Assembly: GCA_964016875.1 (NCBI GenBank)
Contig: OZ024719.1
Coordinates: 29,870,679-29,934,678, forward strand
From: Fallopia convolvulus
Taxonomy: Eukaryota; Streptophyta; Magnoliopsida; Caryophyllales; Polygonaceae
Direction: 5' to 3'
DNA: 64,000 nt
How positions within the stretch are numbered: position 1 is the first letter of the stretch; every line of letters begins with the position of its first letter. The position numbers and the translations under genes are program-made. Of this stretch, positions 46,096 through 57,744 are shown piece after piece. Under the pieces are notes generated by a model. That model made no database searches, had not been told where the DNA came from, and was given only the letters and a program-made list of their open reading frames with translations.

Positions 46096-49000
46096 AAAAA
46101 TGGTTTCGTCCTCGAAACCAAGTAGAACTCAGATCACAAAGAAGGATAGCATAAGCACATATATACCACCACTACAAACCTATACAGAAGTCTGTAGTAC
46201 CCCCTTAAAAAACATGCTGCTACTTCTGCACAAAGCATAAAACCACCATTGCTTAGTTACCAAACTCCTTCTTTACAATGTTCATTAACTTTGGAAAATG
46301 ACTCAGCATTTCCCATCTAACTTCTCAAGTTTTTTTTTCTTCACCTCCATTTTTAGACTAAAGTAGCCTAACCAAAAGTATCTTTCCAGTATGTCAAAAG
46401 ATCCAACAAAGCGAGCATTTACGTTGTCTCGCTTTCCCCAGCGGAATACACCTTTCAAGGTGAAAACTAGAACAAAAGCGTCGTTCTTTACAATAACTCA
46501 ACATGCTCTCGCTTTAAAACAACACACGACTGTTGTCGCCTTTGAGCAGTTAGCACCCTTGATCGTGTTAGTGCGATATCAATTGTTGTTTCTCTTGGCA
46601 AAGTCTGGCCCATGAAGAACCTTGTCAGTGTTGTCATTCCAACAAATTGACAACCAACACTTCTGGCCTTATAAAGCCTCAAAAAGAATTAACGTGAAGT
46701 CACTCAAACTCAAAATTCTTGTATGTGATGTCACTCAAACTCAAGCTACCATTCCAACTCGTGCGGAATCCAGAATACGCTAAAAATCAATTCACTCCAT
46801 AAAGCTTGATGTTACTTCTTTCAAAACTTGGAATGAACCATCCATCTCAATCAGAGATAATAGTCTCTGGAGTTTTTATGAAGATGAAAACTTCATGCAT
46901 GAACACCTCAGCTAACTTCTATACTCTTTAATTCATCTTAAATGCATTAAAAAGAACACTCTAGATGAGTTTCTTAACAATCTTCGTATTGCATCCTTCT
47001 TTCATTAAGTCTTGAATGACTAATGACAAGAATCCATTGTAACATCTTCCCACTTTCATTCTGAAACAGGAAGAAACTATATCATTTCATTTGGTCTTCT
47101 ATGCTCAATCAGGACTTCCAGACAAACTAAACATATCAAACAAACTCGGTGACATTTCGCTTCATGTCAATCCATTAAAAGTTTTATCTTAAATCCTTAT
47201 ACATTTACTTGTTCCAAGATGAACTAATTAAGCAAATAATTATGCTTCCTTTGAATTAAGCTTTCGAAGCTCATCAACAATAGACACACATGAACAGTGT
47301 TGAAACCATTCAATCCATGGTCTTAAATAACAAATCCCGGTGTCTTACCTTCTCGATCTTCTCCATTGATCATAAATAATATTACTTTCCCATGCTACTT
47401 TTCCTTGATCTGGTCAACAGATTTTGAATAACATCTTAGGGGATTCACACAACCTTGTTTTCATCCAAACTAAACCTTTAGTCCTTCTCAAACTATTTTC
47501 TTTACAAGGATTACTTAAAATCCTTACTCAAATTCCTTATTGAGATAAAATCTCAATATTACTTTAACCAAGAATATGAGATTTATCCAACACATGACAA
47601 GATAATAACCTATCTTGTCAATCTTTTTACATACTTTTCTCAACAAAACTCAGCTTGGGCATACTGACATTCAAAAGTAGTTATCTTACTCAACCACTTC
47701 AAACTAAACTCTTATGCACTACTATACCAACATACTGGACAAAAATGCCTTCAGTCTAATAATTTCCAACAAAATTGTCTCCATTGACAATTTTCAGTCT
47801 TTTTCATTAAAGAACTGTTTAGACTTCACTTAACATTCTGACTTGTTGAGCAACCTAACTCTTAGGATTAAAAACATATCCTCACGTGTCCACTCTCTAT
47901 ATCAACCAACTTATCAGGCTGAGATTGAAAATCGATACTAATTTACACATCCAAACTCCAGACCCATTGGAGTTCTGCTTAAAGTCCTCACTTGTCTATC
48001 TTATCTCAAAGAGATTTAAGTTTTCAAGACAACCTGAAAACAAATACAACTAATGGAGAAATTACTAGTACATCCTTTATTCCAAAGAAAGGATTACTAC
48101 AATATCATTCCTTAGAAAGGGTTCCATCCCAGGAGTCCATATCAACTTACTTTCAAAGACAATCCCGCTAGAAAGGCAATGACTTCTTAGGTCTTGACAT
48201 CAACCAAGATGAACTACTAGCAAACTGCTTAGAGAATTTCAATAATCATTAACTGAAAACAATCCCAAACTTTTAGAGAAGTACGAAGTTACTCCATGCT
48301 CTTCAGAAACCAACACAGATTTGTAAAGAATCTTACCAAATTTCTATACTTATAATCGAACTATTTTAGGAAGCTTGACCATACTCCTTAAATGGTATAG
48401 AATACCAAGGATATACTAACTCAAATGAGTTGTACAAGATACTAGATATAGTAAGTGCTATAATGCAAAAGAAAGCTTGCATCTTCTCATATCAACCAAC
48501 TATACTTGCAAAACTCATATAATTACAAAACTTATATGATTGTCAAATCATACTAGAAACTATTCTTTAAAACCCAAGGAATTATGTGATCTTATTCCAC
48601 CATGTGATTAGTATGGGGAGATAAAATCAACACAACCCTTTACTGCATTCTCATAGGAATAAGACATGTAATCTTGCCTTACCATGTGATCAAGATGGAA
48701 GACAAATCACATTCTTACTCACCACCATGAAAACCGTAGAAAATTTATTCATGAAACTTTTATAACAAACTACCATTACTTTTAGAAATTCATACTTGAA
48801 TTCTATCAAGTCCAATGAATTTTCTCAAAAGAGAAAATCATGAAACGATCTCAAATATCCTTAAATCATAACAGCTTGACAGGAACTCGACACAGGTTAC
48901 TAACATACTTGCTTTCTCTCTTGAAGAATTGTGCGCGTCAAGCCAATGCATCACATAAAATTGTTGACCTTATCTTAATGATGCTACTAACACTTTGTTC

Positions 49001-51427
49001 TAATTCTGTGATGACACTTGCACATTAGCTGGCCTTACCAACTTGGCAAAAGTTTTGAATCAAAACCGGGTCTCAAAGGAGCTAAGATGCTCCAACTCAC
49101 TTCTGAGCCTCACATTTCCCTTCGAATGTGGCACTTCATTTCCTTCTCAAGGTAGAACCCGATGACATACCTTGACTTTTCTTAATTAGACATACTGCTA
49201 GACTCTTCTATAATCCATAACATTAAGTAATCTCTGCCTGATTTAACTTAGTCCTAGCCCAACTTAACTTCACATGTTCAATAAAAGAGTTGATCACTCC
49301 AATCCACTTACTTGCAAACCTTAGGGAAAATGTGATTCCAACATCTTCATACTCATAACAAAGATTCTTCTTCGATCATTCTCAACTTGTATGCCTCCTT
49401 GACATACTACTTTAAAGTTATGCAAATATGATCCATGCCAAAAATTTAATACTTGAGTTCATTCATTCACAAAACAACGAGCCTTCTGCAAGTGAATCTT
49501 CATATAAATTCCGATATCCAAGAGTGAACTATCAAACTCTTTTGACGGTTTTAAGGACTTTCCATCCTCTTACAACTTAATCCTCTCAATATAAAAAATG
49601 AACTTTCAACTTTGCATCTAGTTCAAAACATCCAATTCTTATATCTCTCTACATATAAGGAAATTCCTTTAATTCCCAATCTCTTTTAGCAAAAGAATGC
49701 ACATGACCAAACAAGGTATTCTTAAACCTATCCCAATTCAACATTGGTGAACAAACTAAACTTCTCCATCAGTCTGGTCTTCTTATTTAACCATAAGGAG
49801 AAGACATATACTCTTTTTATTAGCTCAAGTTCAAACCACATTGCAAAGGAAGAGCTTATGGTTAGGAGACTTGCCGACAATTTAACAGTCTCACCAGTTC
49901 CACCTTAGGCTTTGGATTTGACTGTTATAAAATTTTCAAAACCCAAACACAAATGGAATTATCCTTTTAGCGATAGAGTCTAAGCTTTATTGACCATAAT
50001 ATTGAGTGATTGATATTTTTCTCCCAACTGTTTAAAATATCAAAGACAAATATGCTAAGATCATTCCTTGGTTGATCTTCTCAAAACTGAACTTTTTTAT
50101 TCCCATCCTTGAAGAAACATAAGCCAATCCCATTGGCAATTTAGAACATCTTACTACTGATTCCATTACTAGTCCATTATAGACCTCGAGTCTTTTTACA
50201 TTATCCCGAGTTGGGTATCATCCAACGAAACTCCAATAACGTTGTCACATAGGTTAATCATCTGGATATCAACAACTCCTGTAATCAATTAACACTTATA
50301 CTAAGTAGTTAATTCAACATAATTACATCATCGATGAACTTCTTCTTGTTCAATCCTTTTTGACCAATCAACCTGATTCACAACAACCTTGATGATTAAC
50401 CACTTGTTCACAACTTAAACTGAATCAACATTCTTCCTTCCTTTCTTACTATAATCATAAGAAATTCCCATTCCATTTAGGATTCTCAATCCTCTTAACT
50501 CAAAGGATAACAACATATATGAACATCCGAGTTCGAATACTCTCATATTCAAAATTGAACTGCATCTTCCAATAGTTTAACAATTCAATTGATCCAATAC
50601 TTAAGCACTTCAAAGCTCTTTAACTTCCAACTGAGCAAAGAAAAGTACAGATTATCCATGATTCTATACTATAGAGTCACAAATACAGCTGTTGAAGAAA
50701 GTTTCCAAAGACAATCCTTTTCTTTTCAGGATTCTTTTACATCCCTTCATGATCCATACTGATCTTTTTAGAATCACTCAAGACTCATAAGATTTTCCAA
50801 ATCTCAACGTTGAGAAGTAAAGGTTCCAACTCCAAACTTCTATTGATACTCGAATTTCAAAATTCAGAAATTTCTATAAGAATATACTCATGAAAACTCT
50901 TAATCTTATAACTTCAAGACAACACTTGAACTTTCACATATCTTTGAGTCATGAACTTTTTAACAGAAATTCTTAATTTGAAATCTTCCATCATACGAGC
51001 TTAAAATAGGAAACCTTCAAACTAGGAAATTTTTATGAAGTACAATACTTAACTTCAAAATCTCATGAGAAGTTTCCTAATATGGAAAAAAAACGACGAG
51101 GGTACACCCAATTCAGACTCTCAAGAGAGAATAGGAATTCATTGAGAACTTGGTCTAGAACCGATTCAACTTCAGGAATCATCACCTAATCTTACTTTGG
51201 ATCCTTCTCGGAATCCATTCCCATTTCCAGGGAATCAAATGTCCACTATTGGACAAAACTTATTACCTCATATTGTCCAATTCCCTTTCCTCTTTCTATC
51301 TTTTTCACGAGTCTGACCTTCAATCTTAACCACTTTTCGTAAATGGTTCTAAGACAACACCAATATAGAATTCTCCATAATTCTATATGGAAGAATGAAA
51401 GTCTTAAGCAAGACATAGGAACTTTTA

Positions 51428-51439
51428 GCTCTGATACCA
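51428..51439 (-). promoter_or_regulatory. Primer binding site of element B (tRNA-iMet)
   Basis: On the - strand TGGTATCAGAGC, the classic initiator-tRNA-Met complement, lies four bases (GAAG) after the LTR end GGGGGTGTTACA at 51444. No equivalent site lies beside LTR copy 1. Confidence 0.95.
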
Positions 51440-51443
51440 CTTC

Positions 51444-54291
51444 TGTAACACCCCCTTTCTACCCTAGAGGTATTACCTTCAGTAACCCGATTAAGACTAA
51501 ACCGAAGCTACCCAAGGATTTAAACTGACTGAACAAACTAAAACAAGGTAAATAAAACCATTCAAAACCTAGCAACATTAATTTAAAACCTTACAGCGGA
51601 AAAGAGAATAAAAGGTCTTATACAAGCCTTAACTTAAAAAGAATTAGTAAATAAATAGAATAACCTTCTATTTAAACAAAATCTTCATCCAGTCTTCATT
51701 AAGTTCTTATTTCTGAAACTCATCTTTACTTTGAAGTAGTTCAACCATGATCTTCACTCAAGTATAGCCATTGGAAACCTTTCTTCAACTTCTGGAGCTT
51801 CAAACATTTGAATCTGCCTCTTGAATCAACTTCCAAGAAGAACCTGATGTGTCGTAAACCAACGGTGGACACCAGCCAACCAAATAAAAGAAAAGAAGAT
51901 GGACGAGTAAGTCTAATGAAAGACTAGCAAGCGGAGAAACTAACTTGGTTCTTATGGTTGTAACTAAACATATTGGCATCCAAAATCCGAATAGACTCGG
52001 ATTATGATCCAACAGTTAGCAGTCTTATAGAAAATAAGAAGGAGACTCGCATAGTCAAGAGAGAGAACACCACCGCTTGTAGTTTCTTTTAAGAAGCTTA
52101 AACAATTGTTGGGAACTCATATTCATCACATAACATTTTGAAAAGCCTCCAACGACTATTCAGATTCACTTAATCAAAGTTTGATTAAGAATCATTCATA
52201 ACCGGGAGCAAGAATGGCTTTCCGACTGGACGAACCATTCAGATATATTAATGTGCCTAACGCACTTATCTTATATTACTTTCAAAACTTTTCACAACCT
52301 AGTTGGTGGCTTTTAATCGGCTCGAACTACCGCCGAAATACTCTGGTATTGTAGAGATCCTCGGAGTATTTCATCCATGGTCATCTACCCTGTACCGAGA
52401 TCACATGACTTAAGCTATCCTTGATCCCTCATTTTTGCATATGGTGAGGTAGAGATCCCAGAGGCCTATTACCAGGTCATCTACACTACACCGTGCCGAA
52501 CCTGCACTTAGCTAGAGTGTACAACAAGCCCCTTGCCCAAAAACAAGGGAAGAGTCATGACTCACCATTAGGATTAGGCCCCTCCCAATGCAATATTGTT
52601 TTAAAGAGAGGATATGGAACCACGTTCCCCTCCCTGAAACTACCTTAATTCAATAACAATGTCTCAGCGTGAGACAACATCCAAGGTCACCCATAACAGA
52701 CCTAAATCCAGTTCTACCGCAAAACTGAATAAACAACATGGTCATTATTTCTAACAAATATAACAACCTATCATATTTTATTAAGCATACAAGTTGTTCC
52801 CAACACAAATATTAAATGGGATTCAATTCCTCATTTAATAACAATAACGCAAGAGAGAATCGTCCACTTGCCTTATAAGGCGTGCTCGACGTCCTTAGCA
52901 ATTCCAACAGTAATCTGTATCATCCTTCTGACAAATATAACAAAAGGATTTCTCAGCAACGAGCTCACAAAAACACCTCTTAGTTGTATTCTCAACTCCT
53001 ACAACTTTCTAATCGATAAACGATCTAATTTCCGAATATCGATATATAGTAAATCCTTAATTATCATGCTTCAAGGAGCCATCTTGGCGGAATTATAACT
53101 AATTATCCGCTTCACTTTTGAAACAATTTTCTAAATAAAAATTGTTCATTAGCATCATTTCTTAAAGAGTACCAAATCTCGGATCAAACGGATTAACAAC
53201 AAAACCCCGAGTAATTATCCGAAGTCCTTTACCTGCCAATCGATATCCGAAACTTGTATTCGCTATAACTGAAGATCCGGACGTCCGTTTCACGAGTGGT
53301 TCGAACCTGTATAACCGTATCAACTTCAAGATTATAAAAACCATAAATTTAATTTGCAAAGCGGCACCGAAAGACCCTTACGGTGGCTCCGCAACCAAAC
53401 CGCTAATTAATTTCGATTGTATATACCTTCACTCGAGCCCATGGCTCGTGTGGGTCGATCATGGCTCGATCCCCGAGCCCGAGGGTGGCTGGGAGTTGCC
53501 CGACAGCGGCTCCCATGGTGGTTGGTGGTCGGAGGAGCTAGCGATCACCGGCGACGTCGCGCGGCGAGGCTAGAAGAGATCGGCGGTGAAGATGTCTTTC
53601 TCCCCCCGAGTACGTCGTCGTTCCGTCCTCTCACTGGCTGGTTCATCTCCCACTTGCAGCAGAAAAGCTCTCATGGAGATGAAGAAGAAGATAGGAGGTG
53701 GAAGGTGGAGGTGGAAGACGCCGGCGATGAAAGCTAGTACGTACGTCGTTCCGTCCGAGACTCTCTCGTTTTCAAACCAACAAAATAGACTTTCACGAGG
53801 CTGAATAGATATGCCCCAATCTCAAACAATTCCATTCTTATCTCACTCGTTTCTTTCATAATTAAGACATGAAAGGATAAGTTTTAACTCGGAACGGGAC
53901 TCGCGTTAAAGCGGTAAAATTATGTACCTCGGGTGGAAAAACTTACTAAACGAAAAACGTCCCGTAAATTATGTAGACCAATAAAATCAATTTTCCATGA
54001 TTTTATCTTGCTACCTTCAATTTTTAAGGCTTCCGTTTCGTATTTTAAATCCTTTCCGGTACATAATTAAAAAGACGGCTTATCCAATAAATATTCTTTT
54101 TCCACCGAAAAATCCTAGAATTCACACCGATCCATAAAATCATTTCTTTTTGATTTTAGGATATCACTAACAATTTTCTAGGATTTAATCTCCAACAAAA
54201 TATTGGATTAAGCGTTAAAACGGACCAAAAAGGTTAAAAGGATATCCGAGAAAAATTCAAAAAAATATCCTCAAAAACCGCAGTTATTACA
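51444..54291 (-). repeat. 5' LTR of element B (LTR copy 3), 2848 bp
   Basis: Full-length, with the same ends as copy 1 (TGTAACACCC / TTATTACA on the + strand). It is adjacent to the primer site, so it is the 5' LTR in B's - orientation. On its other side it abuts gag of element A at GATAT (54292), exactly as copy 1 does. A GC-rich block (53440-53800) contains CGACGTCGCGCGGCGAGG and is probably the LTR promoter/leader. Confidence 0.93.
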
Positions 54292-55229
54292 GATATTGTC
54301 ATCTCTTTTCCAAGAGGAAGAATTTCCACCTTTATCTTGGAAGGGAAGTGAAACAAAATTTAGCTTCCTAGATGAAACAAAAAAAGCATCAGTGTTCGTG
54401 ACTGGTGTATCAACTATTGAAGAGCAATTTCAAGAGTTGCAAAAGAAGCTTGCTGAAGAAGATGCTCAAATAGCCTCACTCATGGCCCGAGTCAACAATC
54501 AAGAAAATGAAAGAAGATGAGAGCGAGCGAGACCAAATAATGAAGGGCCAAGTAATAGCTCAAACATCACTCCCCAAGAAATCAAGGAGATGATTGCTCA
54601 AGGGTTTCGAGAATATCAAGCATCACAAAATCCACCTATGCTTGGGTATTGAAAACCATATATATCCAGCATATTATGATGCAGTTCCATTTCCCGCGGG
54701 CTATCAAAGACCAAAGCTCGATAAGTTTGATGGCATTCATGGCTCGCCACATGAGCATCTTGCTCATTTTTACTCAGCATGTGGTGAAACCGCCTTAAGT
54801 GATGTCTTGTTGATAAGACAATTTGTCCAATCATTAAAAGGATCAGCCTTCACTTGGTACACTCAACTCCAATCAGGGTCGATCCAAACATGGGACGAGT
54901 TACAAAAGGAATTCTGAGCTCAATTTGTGAGCTCAAAAACAAAGGTCTTCATAATGGACCTTGCAAACACCTTTCAAGGGCAAAATGAACCCGCAAACGA
55001 TTTCATCACTAGGTGGCGAAGTTTAAGACTCCAATGCCATGAAAACTTAAGTGAAAAAGCATGCGTTCAATTGTGTACCAGCAACTTGCTTCCAGAGTTA
55101 GGGGTGCATGTTGGTAGCGTCGAGCCTCATTCTTTTAATGATTTGGTGTCTAAGGCATGCAACGTTGAAAAACAACTTGCTCGACAAAACCAAGGATTTA
55201 ATTATCCTGAAGCAAGTAAAGTTGAAAAA

Positions 55230-55270
<41 letters not shown>

Positions 55271-55643
55271 GTCACAAGATCAAGAGGAGTCTATAATGAC
55301 TTTCATCAAACCAAATGATAAACCCTCTATCGAGAGTAGCTCCAAGGCTCAAGATAAGGGGAAAGTCAGAGTTTTCTAAAAGACTTACTCTTCAAGAAAG
55401 AAAACAAAAGAAGTATCCTTTTGATGACGATGATGTCGAAGGGATATTTGAAGAGTTGATGACCGCCAACATATTGGCACTTCCAAAGCCAAAAAGGCCA
55501 AATGATGTTGACAAGAAGGATGATCCAAATTATTGTCTTTACCATCGACTCATAAGTCATCCAATTAAGGATTGTTACATCTTCAAAGATGTAATAGATG
55601 AGATGATTAAAAAAGGAGAGATTGAAATTGAGGGGGTAACATG
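54292..55643 (+). pseudogene. gag of element A, copy 2
   Basis: Duplicate of 42571-43922 at a constant offset of 11721 bases, carrying the same three TGA stops and the same frame change. I spotted only one substitution in this part (43382 A, 55103 G). Because the damage is shared, gag was already dead before the duplication. This copy is continuous with the rest of element A on its right and is therefore the original. Confidence 0.88.
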
Positions 55644-55677
55644 AAAGACTCCATTAGTTACATCAAACACCATTTCC

Positions 55678-56223
55678 GTGGTAGATGTTTCCGAGGCCCT
55701 CCCCATAGTCCAAGAATCTCTTCAAATATGTGACTTGTTAGTTCCTAAAAGGTTTCTCAAGGATGACTCAACAAATGATGATTCAAAAGTCGCTCAATGT
55801 TGTACGATCTCGTCAATCTACATTTGTGAAGAAAACCAATCAAATGTTGACGAGACTCTTGCCAAGAACTTACAACTTTCCCAAGAAGGAGGAGTTTTAA
55901 CCGGGAGTGACAAAGAGTCAATGACAATGAAGTCAAATGACCTAAACACAGTCTCAAAGGATAAAGAAGCAACGCCTCGAGTGTCGGTGTTTCAAAGGCT
56001 CAAAACGAGTTCAACAAGTGAAATGTCTAAGCCTTCCGTGTTTGAGAAGCTTGACATAAAATCAAGAAGCCAAGAATTCAGACCTTCTGTGTTTGAAAGG
56101 CTCGGAAAACCATGTAAACAAAAGAACAAGGCAATCCGAGTCAAGAACAACAAAAAGTGGAAGTTCAAGAACGAGAGATTAAAAGCTCTAGTTCGCAAGT
56201 TTAAAGATGACATGAACTCCTAA
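55678..56223 (+). CDS. Gag-downstream ORF of element A, copy 2 (181 residues)
   Basis: Same protein as 43957-44502. A silent-looking T/C difference at 44013/55734 is the only change I noticed. It has PSVFEKL/PSVFERLG repeats and a basic tail and is followed by non-coding DNA. No enzymatic domain. Confidence 0.6.
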   Translation: MVDVSEALPIVQESLQICDLLVPKRFLKDDSTNDDSKVAQCCTISSIYICEENQSNVDETLAKNLQLSQEGGVLTGSDKESMTMKSNDLNTVSKDKEATPRVSVFQRLKTSSTSEMSKPSVFEKLDIKSRSQEFRPSVFERLGKPCKQKNKAIRVKNNKKWKFKNERLKALVRKFKDDMNS

Positions 56224-57744
56224 GTTGGAGAAATGAGAGTGATGCCCATCCTAAGAAAAAGAACATCTTAGATTTGACAGGGGGTATCGCCATTAAACTC
56301 GTGTCTATGCAAAAAAAAAAAGGTTCAACACTTTGTCTTTAAGCTCGAAAGCCTCAAAGTGTTGGATTAATAAAAAAACTAAAGATGGATCTTCAGGAAC
56401 TACGTCAAGACTTGATCCCAAAAAGGGTACATAGGAAGTTCGATATCAAATTCAAAAATATCGGATTCAGTCGCAAACCAAAAAAAAATTGAAAATTGAA
56501 AAAAACCTTTGCGCAAATGATAGTCGAAGTAATCTGAGCAACCCTTCCTAGAAGATGGGTTCAAGTTGCCTCGGTGATGCGCATAAAAAGGTTAAAAAAA
56601 GAAGCATGCACATCATAGTTGGGCTAATCTAGACAACCCTTCCTAGAAGGTGGTTTTAGATCTCATCCTCTAATGCATGTAAAAAAACCATAAAATCAAA
56701 TTGGTTCACAAAGAACTACGAACGGCTTGATCTATCACAAAGGGGGTACGTAGGCAATCTAGTTAATCAAAATGCTAGATGCAGCCACAACAACAAACAA
56801 AACAACTTCTTTCAAAAAAAAAGTAAATCAGAAATGATAATTCTCCATCTCTCGTAGTCGCTTGATCATTATCTCGACTACACAAAGAGAAAATCAAATG
56901 TGGTCCGAAGATAAGAACCTAGCTATGCTAATTGTTGGGAAAAAAGCCTAGTGCTAAATTAAAAGAGAAAAGAAAAGATACATCTTCAAAAGATGTTCTC
57001 AAAGAGACAAACAAAAGAAAGGTTTCAGGTTAAATTTAATAGACCTCAATCACCTAGCTTAAATCCGATGATTGATCCAAGTCTTCCCAACCCAAAAATA
57101 TTCCTCCCAAAGAAACATCTACAAATCTCCTCAAAGTTCCAGAAACCAAGTTTTCTTCTCTCCAAAGTTTCAAACTATATAAAAAAAATCCTTTCAACTC
57201 CTATTATAGATCAAAGGAGAAAAACACATTGACCTATATATCATTTTCGTATATGGTCATTCGAAACATCAAATTTTGAAAAAGCCGCTAAATCTCGTGG
57301 CGTAAATTGGTATGGGTACATGATACAAATTCATCCTTTATGAAGGAAGCCAAAATTTCAAACTTTGTAGCACGAAGCTCTAAAAAAAATCCTTGTTCAC
57401 CAAGAACGTTCTTATATCCTTGTATCCAAATTGACCCAAAGTCCTATATCCAAATCGGCATGAAACTTCAAGTTCAAAGCCAAACCAAACAAAAAAAAAA
57501 ACATTCCAAATTCTCCTATGCCCGTACCGCCATACCATTTCAATGGTCACAAACAAAAAAACCTTCACATGGATCATGCTCCCCGTGTGATAAAATTTCA
57601 AAGGGAACGATATTATATGTTCCTTTCTTCTTCGGACCAAAAGTCAAATTAAATGTTCTCTTCAAAGGACAGGCTTAAAAGGCAAAAAAATGTCGAACTT
57701 TGAACGTGTTTACGTTTTCACACGCACAAAGTTTGGGGGGTAAC
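56224..57744 (+). other. Element A non-coding region before the 3' LTR
   Basis: No pol genes. It contains hairpin motif copies (56400-56434, 56712-56755), CCTTCCTAGAAGGTGG words (56545, 56638), two short frames (56993-57232, 57307-57678) without domains, and at its end AAAGTTTGGGGGGTAAC, the polypurine tract, immediately before the LTR at 57745. The lack of pol means element A was non-autonomous even before being broken. Confidence 0.7.

Larger units (their letters stand above)
46082..51443 (-). mobile_element. Internal region of element B, non-coding (5.36 kb)
   Basis: No frame on either strand exceeds about 80 residues, and none shows gag, protease, reverse transcriptase or integrase motifs. 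The sequence is uniformly AT-rich with many AACTTTC/CTTAAT-type words. It is bounded by a tRNA-Met primer site on the right and a polypurine tract on the left, so replication signals are retained without coding capacity, as in large retrotransposon derivatives. An autonomous chromovirus would have to supply the proteins. Confidence 0.75.

Noticed and set aside
39726..54291. Three LTRs of B as evidence of a tandem pair of full B elements
   Set aside because: DNA between copy 1 and the truncated copy is gag of element A, not B interior, so the arrangement is a chimeric duplication rather than a tandem of B.
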